This document shows, in pieces, positions 34,841-44,734 of a stretch of 64,000 bases of DNA. Positions within the stretch are counted from its first letter, which is position 1. Every line of letters starts with the position of its first letter. The notes beneath the pieces were generated by a model. It did no database searches and was not told where the DNA came from. It worked only from the letters and a program-made list of their open reading frames with translations. This DNA comes from Gentiana macrophylla (Eukaryota; Streptophyta; Magnoliopsida; Gentianales; Gentianaceae). Made by a program: the position numbers and the translations under genes. The stretch spans positions 68,288,583-68,352,582 of the forward strand of contig CM047808.1 of NCBI GenBank assembly GCA_026214975.1, read 5' to 3'.

Positions 34841-35465
34841 GAAAGGTTTGGGGTTTGAGAGAAGGCTTTGATTTTGCAGTGAGAAAATAGGGTTTATGAT
34901 TTGCAAGAGAGCGTAAAGATTTCTGAAAAATCTCTAAGTGTGGTTTATATAGGGTGATATGTGTAGTGTGAACGTGGTTGAATATGGAAGGATTCTGTGA
35001 TGTAATGGCATGATTTTGTGTATATAAATCATGGTATTCGAGTGAAGTAAGGGAGTGGATTGAGGCAAGTAATGATAAATCATGGTATTCGAGTGAAGTA
35101 AGCGGTTGTAATTAAAAGAATAATATTGTTACCTCCATGATTGAAATAATGATCTCCACGTGTGTAATCTTTCACAATATAATCTTCCATAACTTCTTGA
35201 TTTTCCACGTGTATTAAAATGATTTAGTTCACACTTTAGTTTGCTGGTGACTTCAATTCGTATTTCAGTGGAGTGCCTTGGCTGGTCACTTAGCCGGTGT
35301 AGTGACTTCTTCACTGAACTGCTGTTTATAACCGTTCCTAACAATCAGTGCAGTGAACTTCGCTGAGTACCAGTGCCTTACTTGCTACATCTCCTGTAAT
35401 GGCAAAGGTTTAATCAGCTGGTGAAATCACTTAGCTGATTACTCCAGTTAGCCGCTCTTTAGTTC
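34841..35465 (-). other. Element A spacer between pol and accessory ORF
   Basis: Non-coding. It includes two direct copies of AAATCATGGTATTCGAGTGAAG plus TAAG (about 35026 and 35080). It might hold a splice acceptor or promoter for the accessory ORF, but I see no clear signal. Confidence 0.4.
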
Positions 35466-36278
35466 TTAGTCAATTTCAATCATTCCCAACTCAAATCTCA
35501 ACATGCTAAATATTTCATGACTGAGTGGTTTTGTGAAGATGTCAGCCAATTGATCTTCAGTTGGTATGTATTTTAGAATAACAACCCCTTTTTCAATATG
35601 GTCTCTAATAAAATGATGTCTTACATCAATATGCTTTGTTCTTGAGTGCAACACTGGATTTTCAGTAATAGATAAAGCACTTGTGTTGTCACACATGATT
35701 GGGATTGTCTTCTCCTCCAATCCATAATCCCTTACCTGTTGTCTAATCCACAGTACTTTTGCACAACAACTGCCTGCTGATATATATACTGCTTCAGCTA
35801 TTGATGTAGATATGGAGTTTTGCTTTTTGCTAAACCATGAAACTAGTCTGGTGCCTAGCATCTGACATGTTCCAGAGGTGCTTTTCCTATCTATTTTCCA
35901 TCCAGCATAGTCAGAGTCTGAATTTGATATCAACTTTAATCCTCCATCTTTTGGATACCAAATTCCAACATTGATGGTGTTCTTCAGGTATTTGAATATT
36001 CTTTTGGCTGCTAGTAGGTGTGATTCTTTAGGTTGAGCTTGAAATCTTGCACACACTCCTACTGCAAAGGCTATATCAGGTCTACTTGCAGTTAGGTAAA
36101 GTAGGGATCCAATGATTCCTCTATACATTTTCTGATCAACATCTTTTGCAGCTTCATATTTTCCAAGAATAACACTTGCACACATTGGTGTATGTGATGT
36201 GCCACTTGTATCCATACCATACTTGTGAATCAAGTCTGTTGTGTACTTGGCTTGGTTAAAGAAAATGCCATCTTTCAT
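35466..36278 (-). CDS. Element A RNase H domain
   Basis: This 270-codon open stretch covers the RT C-terminal end (GIIGSLLYLTASRPDIAFAV, RIFKYLKNTINVGIWY) and the complete copia RNase H: DSDYAGWKIDRKSTSGTCQM, SIAEAVYISAGSCCAK, MCDNTSALSITENPVLHSRT, KHIDVRHHFIRDHIEKG, and the tail DQLADIFTKPLSHEIF. The catalytic acids are in DSDYAG, the EA pair of SIAEA and CDN. This signature is that of SIRE/Maximus-type elements. It is in a different frame from the RT core (36472-36942), so the polyprotein is broken between them. Confidence 0.88.
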   Translation of the reverse strand: MKDGIFFNQAKYTTDLIHKYGMDTSGTSHTPMCASVILGKYEAAKDVDQKMYRGIIGSLLYLTASRPDIAFAVGVCARFQAQPKESHLLAAKRIFKYLKNTINVGIWYPKDGGLKLISNSDSDYAGWKIDRKSTSGTCQMLGTRLVSWFSKKQNSISTSIAEAVYISAGSCCAKVLWIRQQVRDYGLEEKTIPIMCDNTSALSITENPVLHSRTKHIDVRHHFIRDHIEKGVVILKYIPTEDQLADIFTKPLSHEIFSMLRFELGMIEID

Positions 36279-36942
36279 TTGCTTTACTTGTAGACCAAGA
36301 AAGTAATTTAATTTCTCCCATCATGCTCATCTGAAATTTTCTCTTCATTAGATTTGCAAATTTCTCACGCAACTTTTCATCTTCTGATCCAAAGATGATG
36401 TCATCAACATAGATTTGTACTAGCAATGTACTTGTTCCTTCCTCTAGCTTGAAAATAGTCTTATCAATAGTTCATTTGTTGAATCCATTATTGATCAAGA
36501 ATTGTGATAAAGTTTCATACCAGGCTCTGGGTGCCTGTTTGAGTCCATAAAGAGCCTTCTTGAGCTTGTATACTTTATCTTCTTTTCCTTTGAGTTGAAA
36601 ACCGGGAGGTTGTTCCACATATACTTCTTCTTCAAGAAGACTATTTAGAAATGCACTCTTGACATCCATTTGGTAAACTTTGAAGTCTTTGAGTGCTGCA
36701 AATGATAGAAAGAGTCTGATTGCTTCCAATCTTGCTACTGGTGCAAATGTCTCATCATAATCTATTCCTTCTGCTTGAGAGTAGCCTTTTGCAACTACCT
36801 TTGCTTTATTTCTGACAACTGTTCCTTGTTCATCCATCTTATTTCTGAATACCCATTTTGTTCCAATGATGTTGGCCATGTCTGGTCTGTCAACAAGTTC
36901 CCAGACTTCATTTCTTTCAAATTCATTTAGTTCTTCTTGCAT
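36279..36942 (-). CDS. Element A reverse transcriptase
   Basis: 36472-36942 gives [60 protein letters not shown] and [20 protein letters not shown], the standard copia RT blocks with the first catalytic Asp. After a stop at about 36471 (position of a Tyr/Asp codon in relatives), the YVDD box follows on the minus strand near 36400 ([15 protein letters not shown]). The enzyme copies element RNA. The breaks suggest loss of activity. Confidence 0.85.
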
Positions 36943-37462
36943 TGATGTAATCTAATCAGCATCTTGGATTGCATCATCTATTGTTTTGGGCTCTACTTGG
37001 ATAGAAAACATGTTAGCATGTGCTCCAGTTGTCTTCCGGTTCTGACTCCTGTGTGAATGTCTCCAATGACTTGATCTAAAGGGTGATCTCTTAGCCAGTT
37101 GAGATCAGGTTGAAGTTGTTCTTGACTTGGTGCTTCCACAACTTCAGCTTGTGTATCTGCTTCATGCTCTTGCATTGGTACCTCTTCTGTTGTATTGACT
37201 GGAGTTTCATCTTGATTTCCAAAATTGTGATTTAGCATAGTAGTTGGAATTGTTGTATTCATATAGGCTTGTCTTGGTCCTGCTTCTTCAAGTTCTTGAA
37301 GGTTTTCACCATTTGCGTTTGGGTCATCAAAGACTACATGAATTGATTCTTCGATAACCAAGGTTCATTTGTTGAGTACTCTGAATGCTTTGCTGGTGTC
37401 TAAGTATCACATAAAGATAGCTTCATCAGCCTTTTCATCAAAAGTATGCAACTGATTCATGT
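36943..37462 (-). CDS. Element A pol linker between integrase and RT
   Basis: 36993-37361 is an open, Glu/Gln-rich linker ([40 protein letters not shown]) ending in the [15 protein letters not shown] motif that SIRE-type elements carry just before RT. It is broken from both neighbours by frameshifts. Confidence 0.65.
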
Positions 37463-37979
37463 TCAAAGCAAAACATTTTGATCCAAACATATGCAAATAT
37501 GAGATATTAGGTTTTCTTCCATTCCATATTTCATATGGGTCTTTCCATGATATTTGTTGATGATTGATCTGTTTTGAGTATAGCATGCTGTATTTGCTGC
37601 TTCAGCCCAAAATCTCTTTGGTAAGCATGCTTCTGCAATCATTGTTCTGACTGCTTCTTTGAGTGTCTTGTTTCTTCTTTCTGCTACACCATTCTCATTG
37701 TGGAGTCCTCTGCGATAGTTGATGCAGTACTCCATTTTCTTCACAATAGGTTCTGATTATTTCATTCAGAAACTTTGTTCCTCTATCTGATCTGATCTTT
37801 ATGATCTTCAGTTCCTTTTCATTTTGAAGTCTACTTAGCTGATCTGGTAGCCTTTTGAGTGTCTCTCTTTTTTTGTTCATGAATATGGTCCAGGTGAATT
37901 TGGAGAAGTCATCCACCACTACTAGAGTGTATTTCTTTCCACTTACACTGACTGGTTTGACTGGTCGAAACAGGTCCAT
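37463..37979 (-). CDS. Element A integrase core (two frames)
   Basis: 37695-37979: MDLFRPVKPVSVSGKKYTLV, VVDDFSKFTWTIFMNKKRET, KIIKIRSDRGTKFLNEI, giving D and D of the DDE triad. 37463-37744: NGVAERRNKTLKEAVRTMIA, giving the catalytic Glu, then FWAEAANTACYTQNRSIIN. The two frames overlap around QLSQRTPQ. This enzyme joins cDNA to host DNA. Confidence 0.87.
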
Positions 37980-38590
37980 ATGTAGCAGATGTAAAATTCT
38001 TGTTGTTGATTGATAGGGCTTTGACTTAATGGATCTTTTGATTTGCTTCCCTTTTTGACATGCATCACAGACACTTCCTTCTTGAATGTGATCTCTGGTA
38101 AACCTTCAACTAACTTGTTCTTTGACAGAGTGTTGATTGTTTTGAAGTTGAGGTGGTTCAGTCTTCTATGCCAAATCCAGCTGGTTGATTGTTTATTTTT
38201 GACAAGCAGACATGTTTCTGCTTTGGCTGTCTTCCAATCTACAACATACATGTTGTCTTCTCTTGTTCCTGCAAGTACAACTATTTTGGTTTGGCTGTGA
38301 ATCACCTTGCATCCTTTCTTGTGGAAGTGCACATTGTAGCCTTTATCATAAAATTGACTGATACTTAGTAAGTTGAAGTTCAGTCTTTTAACATAGGCCA
38401 CAATTTGAATCTTCAAGTTGTTCATGTGCATTATGCCTTCCTCCTTAATTTTACCAGGGTTTTCTTTGCCTCCAAAAGTGACTTTGGGTCCTTCAAAAGC
38501 TATAAAGTCAGTGAGCCATCCATTGTTTCCTGTCATGTGTCTGGAACATCCACTGTCTATGTACCAGACATCTTACAAAACAAATTAATT
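37943..38590 (-). CDS. Element A protease and GAG-pre-integrase domain
   Basis: On the minus strand WYIDSGCSRHMTGNNGWL begins near 38575, with the D-S-G of a retropepsin-like protease. The continuation is VTFGGKENPGKI and LNFNLLSISQFYDKGYNVHF. The pre-integrase zinc segment follows (WHRRLNHLNFKTINTLSKNK, MHVKKGSK). Relatives have CxxCxxGKQ here, so the Cys pair seems lost by mutation. The 38536-37943 frame is open; the stop just upstream (about 38582) separates it from gag. Confidence 0.82.
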
Positions 38591-39700
38591 GTGTTTAAGT
38601 ACCCAACACTGTTTGGTTCCATACCTGTTAGCAGTCATGCCTCCTACTCCTAATGTGTATCCAAAGGATCTTCTTTTTGGATAATTGAAGTCATCAATTT
38701 CATATGTATAAGGCATGGAGGAATAACTTCTAATGTTTCTACTAGAGGTATTATGATATTTTTCTCTACTTTTTGGTGCATTTGCATCCTTTTTCACTTT
38801 CCAATATGCAGTGGGAAACCTGTGTTCATGTTGCTTCATATGTCTAGGAATATGCCTAGGTTGGATTTTCTCAAAACACATGTTGCATATTATGAAATGG
38901 TTTCTTTGTGTATTTTGGAGGTGAAACATTCCAATCATCCTCTGAAGGATAAAGCCTTCCTTTACCTTTCAGAAGGCTTTTGCTTTTGGTTAACTGGATT
39001 GATGGTTTGGTCTGCTGTTTCACTGCACTGGGTTTTGAATTCACCGGTGCAGGATGAGTGGTTGAAACTATGGTGTGTCCTTTTCTGAACTTTGGTCCAT
39101 TGTTGGTCCTAGATTCAAAATTGTGTTGTCCATTGTTTCGATTATCATCCTGACTGTTGTAGCCAAGACCGGATCTAGATCCAAACCTTTTTTAGGGTTT
39201 GTAAGCTGGTGCATTTAGTGGTGCAGTGGTTGTCTTAACTGGTAGGGGGATTTTCTCAGCTGGCCTGTCAACACCAGATGTATGATCATCTGCTATTTGT
39301 TGATCATTTGAGTAAGTCTCCTTACTAGTTAGTTCAGCTTTTACTTTATCCAGTTCTTTCTTAATCCTTTATTTTCCTTTCTTAGATTCTCACTCTCATG
39401 TTCCAGAATTTCATGATTCAACTCAATTTCATAAAATTTACTAATGATATTTTGGATTCTGTTTGTAGAATCTAGTGGGAGAATATATAGAAGATTGTGC
39501 AGTATTAGAAATAGATACACTGGATGATAAGCCTGGGCTAGATGTTACCTCGGTTTCATTAGATTCTTTAGCCATAAGGCATAGGTAAGCTTTTTCATTT
39601 TTTGAGCTGTCAGCTTCATCATCATCTGAATAATTGTCTGATGATTCTTCATTCTTTTCACTACTGGTTTCAGCTTTGAGTGCCTTCTTGCTTTTCTTCT
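38585..39700 (-). pseudogene. Element A gag C-terminal / gag-pol junction
   Basis: Mixed frames with a Lys/Asn-rich linker and a segment CNMCFEKIQPRHIPRHMKQH (38585-38938) resembling a metal-binding knuckle followed by a WKVKKDANAP linker. Such text is usual between the main gag and the protease of SIRE elements. Stops at several places. An Asn/Ser/Lys-rich coiled section lies at 39370-39700. Confidence 0.55.
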
Positions 39701-39713
39701 TTACAGCTGTATT

Positions 39714-40304
39714 TTACTTCTTCTTCTTCTCATCTTTGTTATTTTCTTTAGGGCAATCTGCCTTGAAATGACCTTTCTTTTTGCAGTTGTAGCATCTGTA
39801 TTCATCATCCTTCTTATTTGTGTCTTTGTTTGAGCTTGACTTTTTGTTTGATGATGATCCTTCTTTGAATTGCTTCTTCTTGTTAAACCTATCAAAACGT
39901 TTAACCAATAAAGCTACATGTTCCTTCAGCTCATGTGTCTCTTTGCTGTTTGCATCAACTGTTTGACTTTGCTGGGGTGCAACCAGTGCACTGGCCTTAT
40001 GTGCCTCTACCGGTGCACTTTCTTCGCCGTTCAACTCAAATTCTTGAGCCTTTAGTTGAGACATCAGAGTCAAGGTGTCAGTGTTTGCAAGATTTGTTGT
40101 CCCTCTGATTACTGATGTTATGATCTTCCATCTTTCAGGTAAGCCTCTGAAGATCTTCAGGCACACTTCTTTCTGTGGATACGTGTGTCCAAGTTGTTGT
40201 AGTTCACTGATGATGCTTGAGAATCTATTGACCATTTGATCAATGGTTTCTCCAGCCTTCATTTTGAAGTTCTCAAATTTCCTTGACTGCTTTTGACCCT
40301 TCAT
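39714..40304 (-). CDS. Element A gag (capsid C-terminal and nucleocapsid)
   Basis: This 196-codon open frame contains the capsid signature SRKFENFKMKAGETIDQMVN, RFSSIISELQQLGHTYPQKE, LKIFRGLPERWKIITSVI (UBN2-type gag domain). It ends in a Lys-rich tail with a canonical CCHC knuckle CYNCKKKGHFKADC at residues ~168-181. Gag forms the particle and the knuckle binds RNA. The start is only the first Met after a stop; the natural N-terminus lies in 40324-40620. Confidence 0.87.
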   Translation of the reverse strand: MKGQKQSRKFENFKMKAGETIDQMVNRFSSIISELQQLGHTYPQKEVCLKIFRGLPERWKIITSVIRGTTNLANTDTLTLMSQLKAQEFELNGEESAPVEAHKASALVAPQQSQTVDANSKETHELKEHVALLVKRFDRFNKKKQFKEGSSSNKKSSSNKDTNKKDDEYRCYNCKKKGHFKADCPKENNKDEKKKK

Positions 40305-40323
40305 TGATTAGTACCAATTTGTC

Positions 40324-40657
40324 CTAGATTTCCTTAGATGTTTTACAATCTTTGATTCTCATGAACATGTTACTGTCCAGAGTCTTCAAAATCATGTCTT
40401 TTGCAACAAAGTCGAGATTTTCTCTTCTCCTGTCATCCTTGGTCCAATCGTTCTTGAGTTTGTCAATTACTTTTCCTTGATCTGCTCCTGTGGCTAGCAC
40501 AGTTGTAATCTTGATTGGGCCATCATTGATTACATCCAGCATCTCCTCATGAGTTGCTGCAAGATGAGACAACATTCTTATTTTGTATTCATCAAATTGT
40601 TGACATTGAAAATAGTTACCTTTGACATAAAATTTGAGGAATCCATAAGTACAAATA

Positions 40658-40660
<3 letters not shown>
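40324..40660 (-). CDS. Element A gag N-terminal half
   Basis: The minus strand reads QQFDEYKIRMLSHLAATHEE, MLDVINDGPIKITTVLATGA and DQGKVIDKLKNDWTKDDRRR. It then gives ENLDFVAKDMILKTLDSNMF and stops at 40324. This is the N-terminal gag pattern (W/Y-x-x-K-I-R-M..L, then DILSAL...F..I..C.TAKEIW). The upstream end merges into a (TA)n tract, so the original start codon cannot be placed. Confidence 0.7.

Positions 40661-40734
<74 letters not shown>
40660..40734. repeat. (TA)n microsatellite in the element A leader
   Basis: About 37 TA units just upstream of gag. They create long artificial Tyr-Ile frames on both strands. Confidence 0.92.
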
Positions 40735-40737
<3 letters not shown>

Positions 40738-40819
40738 AAATTTGAAAACTACTTTGAAAATATGTGATCTCCTTGTCACTGTAGAAATTAGATCGAACAT
40801 GTTCTGATACTAGGAACAC

Positions 40820-40834
40820 TGCTCTGATACCAAT
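40820..40834 (-). promoter_or_regulatory. Primer-binding site of element A
   Basis: Directly inside the 5' LTR the minus strand reads ATTGGTATCAGAGC, matching the 3' end complement of initiator-Met tRNA. A partial second copy of the same word (TATCAGAAC) lies at about 40801. Confidence 0.85.
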
Positions 40835-41770
40835 TGTTGGTCCCAGAGAAGGGTAAAACTATAGTCAGAGGGGGGTGAAAGACTATAGTGGAGTTTCAAA
40901 AACTTTTCTTGTATTTAAAAGCTTTTGGGCAGCGGATAAGTCCCTTCTTGATATGTTGTTTCAAAGTAGTTTATGCAACCACAGATATATGATGTAATTT
41001 AAGCAATTAAATAAATGCAGTAAGATAAATTGTTGAAAGTCAATTGACACAAGGTTTATAGTGGTTCAGGGTGGTGTAATCCCTTAATCCACTCTTCTCC
41101 TATAATGATTGGAGGAATTTCACTATTGTTTTCACAGATACAATAGCCTGATTGTCCTTGACTACACAAGCTTCACAATCTTCAAGACTATCAATCCCTG
41201 ACTGCATCAGCTTCAGTGACTCAGGCTCTTTCACTGCTCCTTGGGAAGAAATCCTTCAGCAGCTATCACAAACACAAATCCTTCTTAGATACCTCTAATT
41301 CAGTTGCTTGATTGAAGTGAATTGGATTTACAAAAACATGTTGATCAGACTCAATGCTTGATGTTGAAATTGTAGTTCTGAATTTTGAGTTGATCACTAG
41401 ATATTCCTTTTTAAGCACAGATGAAGGCTTTTTGATTTGACAGAGTTTCTTCTTATTGATTGTTATCTTGTGTATATCTTTTTCTGTCAATGCCTTCTAT
41501 TTATAGCCTTGATAATCCTTGATTTGAATTTCCGTCCGTTGGCTATATTAATGAGGGGAATAATCCTTGATTTTTTTCTTGATTTCCCCATAATTATATT
41601 CTCCTTGAATTCAGTGATCGGATTTTTCTTCAAACGTTTATCAGAAAATCCGTCCTTGATTGATCCTCAATTAATTGTGCATTTAATGCTTGATCCTCTG
41701 AATCTTCTTCATATTTCAAAATCTGATTAAGTAAAGTTTACTTGGCCATTCCCTGAACGGTTGAGTGATC
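40835..41770 (-). repeat. 5' LTR of element A, first part
   Basis: Starts TGTTGGTCCCAGAG and aligns with 24531-25440. It stops at GAGTGATC|TGTTGG where element G was inserted. The remainder is at 48546-48903. Confidence 0.88.
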
Positions 41771-43517
41771 TGTTGGAAATATTATTTGTGTTTTGATGAT
41801 GATTCGTCACGTAATTAGACAAATCACTTACAACCCATGATGTTGAAATCGTAACTAACTGTTATAGTGCTTAATGAAAGAAGAAGCAAGAAATGGTCTA
41901 GAGATAAATGTATAAGTTTTATCTAGAGTCTGAACTTTGTATAGGTTATTTCAAACAAGCATTGTAACAGAATAGGAACAAGGCGAACAACTGAGTCACA
42001 ACAAGAAAACTGACTTATAGCAAGAAAACTGAATATGCACATAAAGAATCGAGGTTCAAACTCGCTTATGCAAGAATCAAGAAGATAAGTTTCTTTGAGG
42101 ACACAGACTCAGTTGGATTATCTAGAAGATCAAGAACAGAGGACACAGACTCGATTCTGAATCTTGAAGAATCGAGGTAGAAAAATCAGTTAGAAGCTGA
42201 TTAATTCGTGACTATAAGTCAGGATTCAGGCAAGTCTGTGGTGACCTAGAACTGAACTGTAGATCATGTAAAACTGAATAATCTTAAGGACGAAGATTAT
42301 CAGTTAACAGGATAAGAAGAAACTGAATGGTGTATTCTGACTTAGTCAATTAAAGTCAGATGTCAAGTACACAAGGCACTCAGTTTTGAAGAAGAGTAGA
42401 AAACTGAGTTAAGGCCTTGCTGAATTTAAACTGACAATACGACAAAGATCGTACATATGAACATTGGCTAAACAACAAGTGTAACGGCTACAAGAGCTAG
42501 TGACCGTTACATCACCCCTATAAATACAAAAGAGAATCACTTGAAGGAGAAAGAGAAGAGGATCAGAAAAAGTGCATTACAAGCACATATTGAAAGATCC
42601 AAATACAGATCCACAAATCAGATCATATATATCTAGAAAAAGGGGAAGCCAACGGAATTGCCTTGAAGACTTCAAAGAAAGATCCAGTAACCCAATGAGG
42701 GGGAAAGAAGGCATCTTGGAGCTATAAATCCATATTCAGATGAATCGATAAAGACAATCTGAATTAATCCTTGATTAATTCTAAACCTAACCTTTGTGAA
42801 AAAGGGTTGGCTGTGCATAGTTTGAAGAGAGCAATTCTACATTTCTTCATACGGTTGCAACTTGGTTGCCACAGTTGTTGGTGCAGTCTGCGGACTGTGT
42901 GTTAGTGTTAGTGGTGAGCTGGTGAAGGAGCAATTCCACCTCCGAAAGATCTTTGTGCAGAATGAAGGGAGCAATCTTACCTTTCTTCATTTTGTGTAGA
43001 CAGTGAAACTAGGGTGTCGTGAAGGACTGTCATAGTGCTAGGATTTTGTAACAGTTATCTCAAAATTCTAGTGATACCTCCTACACCACAAGAGAAGGGA
43101 GAGGCGTCGGGATTACACCACCCGAACTTCCATAAACAAATCTTGTGTTAATTTACATTATGTATTTGTGTTTGTTTTATTTATTGCATTATCACTCAAA
43201 GAAACACCGAGACAGAGTCAACCATGCAATTGATACATAGAAGGTCTAGATTTCTATTTACACATCTATTGCACTAAAGGCTATTATTTATCCGCTGCCA
43301 GTTAACAAGACTAAATCTAAGTCAGTATTGACTTATACTCAGTTGAGTTAGCTGAACTCTGCACAAGTTAAGGGACAGAACAAGATCGAATCGGAGATCG
43401 CTTTGAGTTTCAAGAAACTCGCCTTCTGAGGCATTTCAAATTCAGATAAGTTTTTGGTGACAAGTTTATTCACCCCCCCCCCTCTAAACTTGTGTTTGCC
43501 TTTCCAAGGGACCAACA
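41771..43517 (+). repeat. 5' LTR of element G (1747 bp)
   Basis: Runs TGTTGGAAATATTATTTG to AAGGGACCAACA. It contains ...TATAAATACAAAAGAGAATC at about 42519, a likely TATA box, and an AACAACAAGTGTAACGGCTAC block. Compared with the right LTR there are many CTGA/TCGA-type mismatches (see findings). Its terminal GGGACCAACA equals that of element A. Confidence 0.88.
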
Positions 43518-43532
43518 ATTGGTATCGGAGTA
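43518..43532 (+). promoter_or_regulatory. Primer-binding site of element G
   Basis: ATTGGTATCGGAGT follows the LTR directly and matches initiator-Met tRNA complement with small changes from ATTGGTATCAGAGC. Confidence 0.75.
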
Positions 43533-43612
43533 GTTCTTCCTTCTGGAGGAGATCCGAGTTATTACTGCTTAAGTTATAAACCAGTTGTTGAAGACTCTTA
43601 ACTGTATCAGTT

Positions 43613-44418
43613 ATGGAAGCACCTAGTTTGATTTCAATGACTACATCGAGAGTCAAGAGTTGGCTTACTCACCCCCTGACTAACTGTTTGCATGGTTGTA
43701 TCGATTTTCGTAATCAAATAGTTGAAAGGTTCAATCATGACAAATTTACATACAAATCCGAAACTCAACTCAAAGTAATGTGGATACAAACTTCAATATT
43801 CATATTAACGAATCCAGAGGAGTTACATCACTAAGAGACCTCTCAAAAGAAGAAGGAAATGAGTTGTTGCAAGTGGTTGTTGATAAAGAATATTCATCAC
43901 AAAAGAGTGTACATTAGAATCCTAAAACTGCATCAAATCATCAAGGAAAAGTACATTCTTCAAATTAGTTATCATTTACTGAACTCAGTCTGAGAAACTC
44001 TGATCTTGTCAAGTTAACTGAAAAACTTACTTTGGAACTAAAATTAAAAGATAGAGAACTTGACAAAGAAAAAGATTGGAATGAGTTTCTTGAAAATGTG
44101 GTGTCAAATCTAGCTGAAAGATTAATGTCTAGTAAATTTGACAAAAGCAATGATGACACCCCACCCCTACCAAGTCTTGAGATTTCAAAGAGCATAAACT
44201 CTAGACATCAAGTTACTGGAAGACCTAGTGGATTACACAAAGAAATTAAAGATGAAAGATCTAAAAGAATCCTTGTGAAATCAACTAAGGTTGAGCGCAA
44301 TGGTTTATCTAGAAAAGAGTTGAGAAGGCTTGATTCTCTCAACAGAGAAACTAAAAATTATGCTTCAATAACTAATCCAGCTGGACCCAAGAAGATATGG
44401 GTACCAAAGAAAACTTAA
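43613..44418 (+). pseudogene. Element G gag remnant
   Basis: ATG at 43613 opens MEAPSLISMTTSRVKSWL, then the frame shifts. Recoverable text includes TSLRDLSKEEGNELLQVVVD and a helical part LELKLKDRELDKEKDWNEFL. The segment 44032-44418 is open and ends NYASITNPAGPKKIWVPKKT. TNxxGPKxIWVPK marks the gag-protease junction in SIRE-like copia elements. There is no capsid signature and no CCHC knuckle, so an internal deletion took the centre of gag. Immediately downstream, where the protease should begin, pol is missing. Confidence 0.65.
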
Positions 44419-44734
44419 ACTGTTTTGCAGGAAAAGTCAGTTTACATTATATAATCTTCAAAAAACTGACTTCTATACAAAAGCTGATGAAGGACAAATT
44501 GGTCAAAAGCAGAAAACTTTCCATCTACCATATGACGTTTGGGCTAACATGACAAATCACTCGAAGCCACGTGTCAATCTGGGAGAAAAAGTAGATGTAC
44601 ATCCCTACAAAATCCCATTGATTATAACACGACTCTTATTTGAAAACGATTGCAAATCAAAATCTTGACGAAATCCTGCTAATCCAAATTGAAAGCATTC
44701 AAGATCTGCAAAAAGAATCCCTAATTCAAAAATC
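44419..44734 (+). other. Spacer at the pol deletion of element G
   Basis: Non-coding bridge between the gag tail and the accessory ORF. I see no DSG, DDE or YVDD remnant in it, so the pol deletion is complete. Confidence 0.55.

Noticed and set aside
40549..40819. Long Tyr-Ile repeat proteins on both strands
   Set aside because: They are produced by the (TA)n microsatellite and are not genes.
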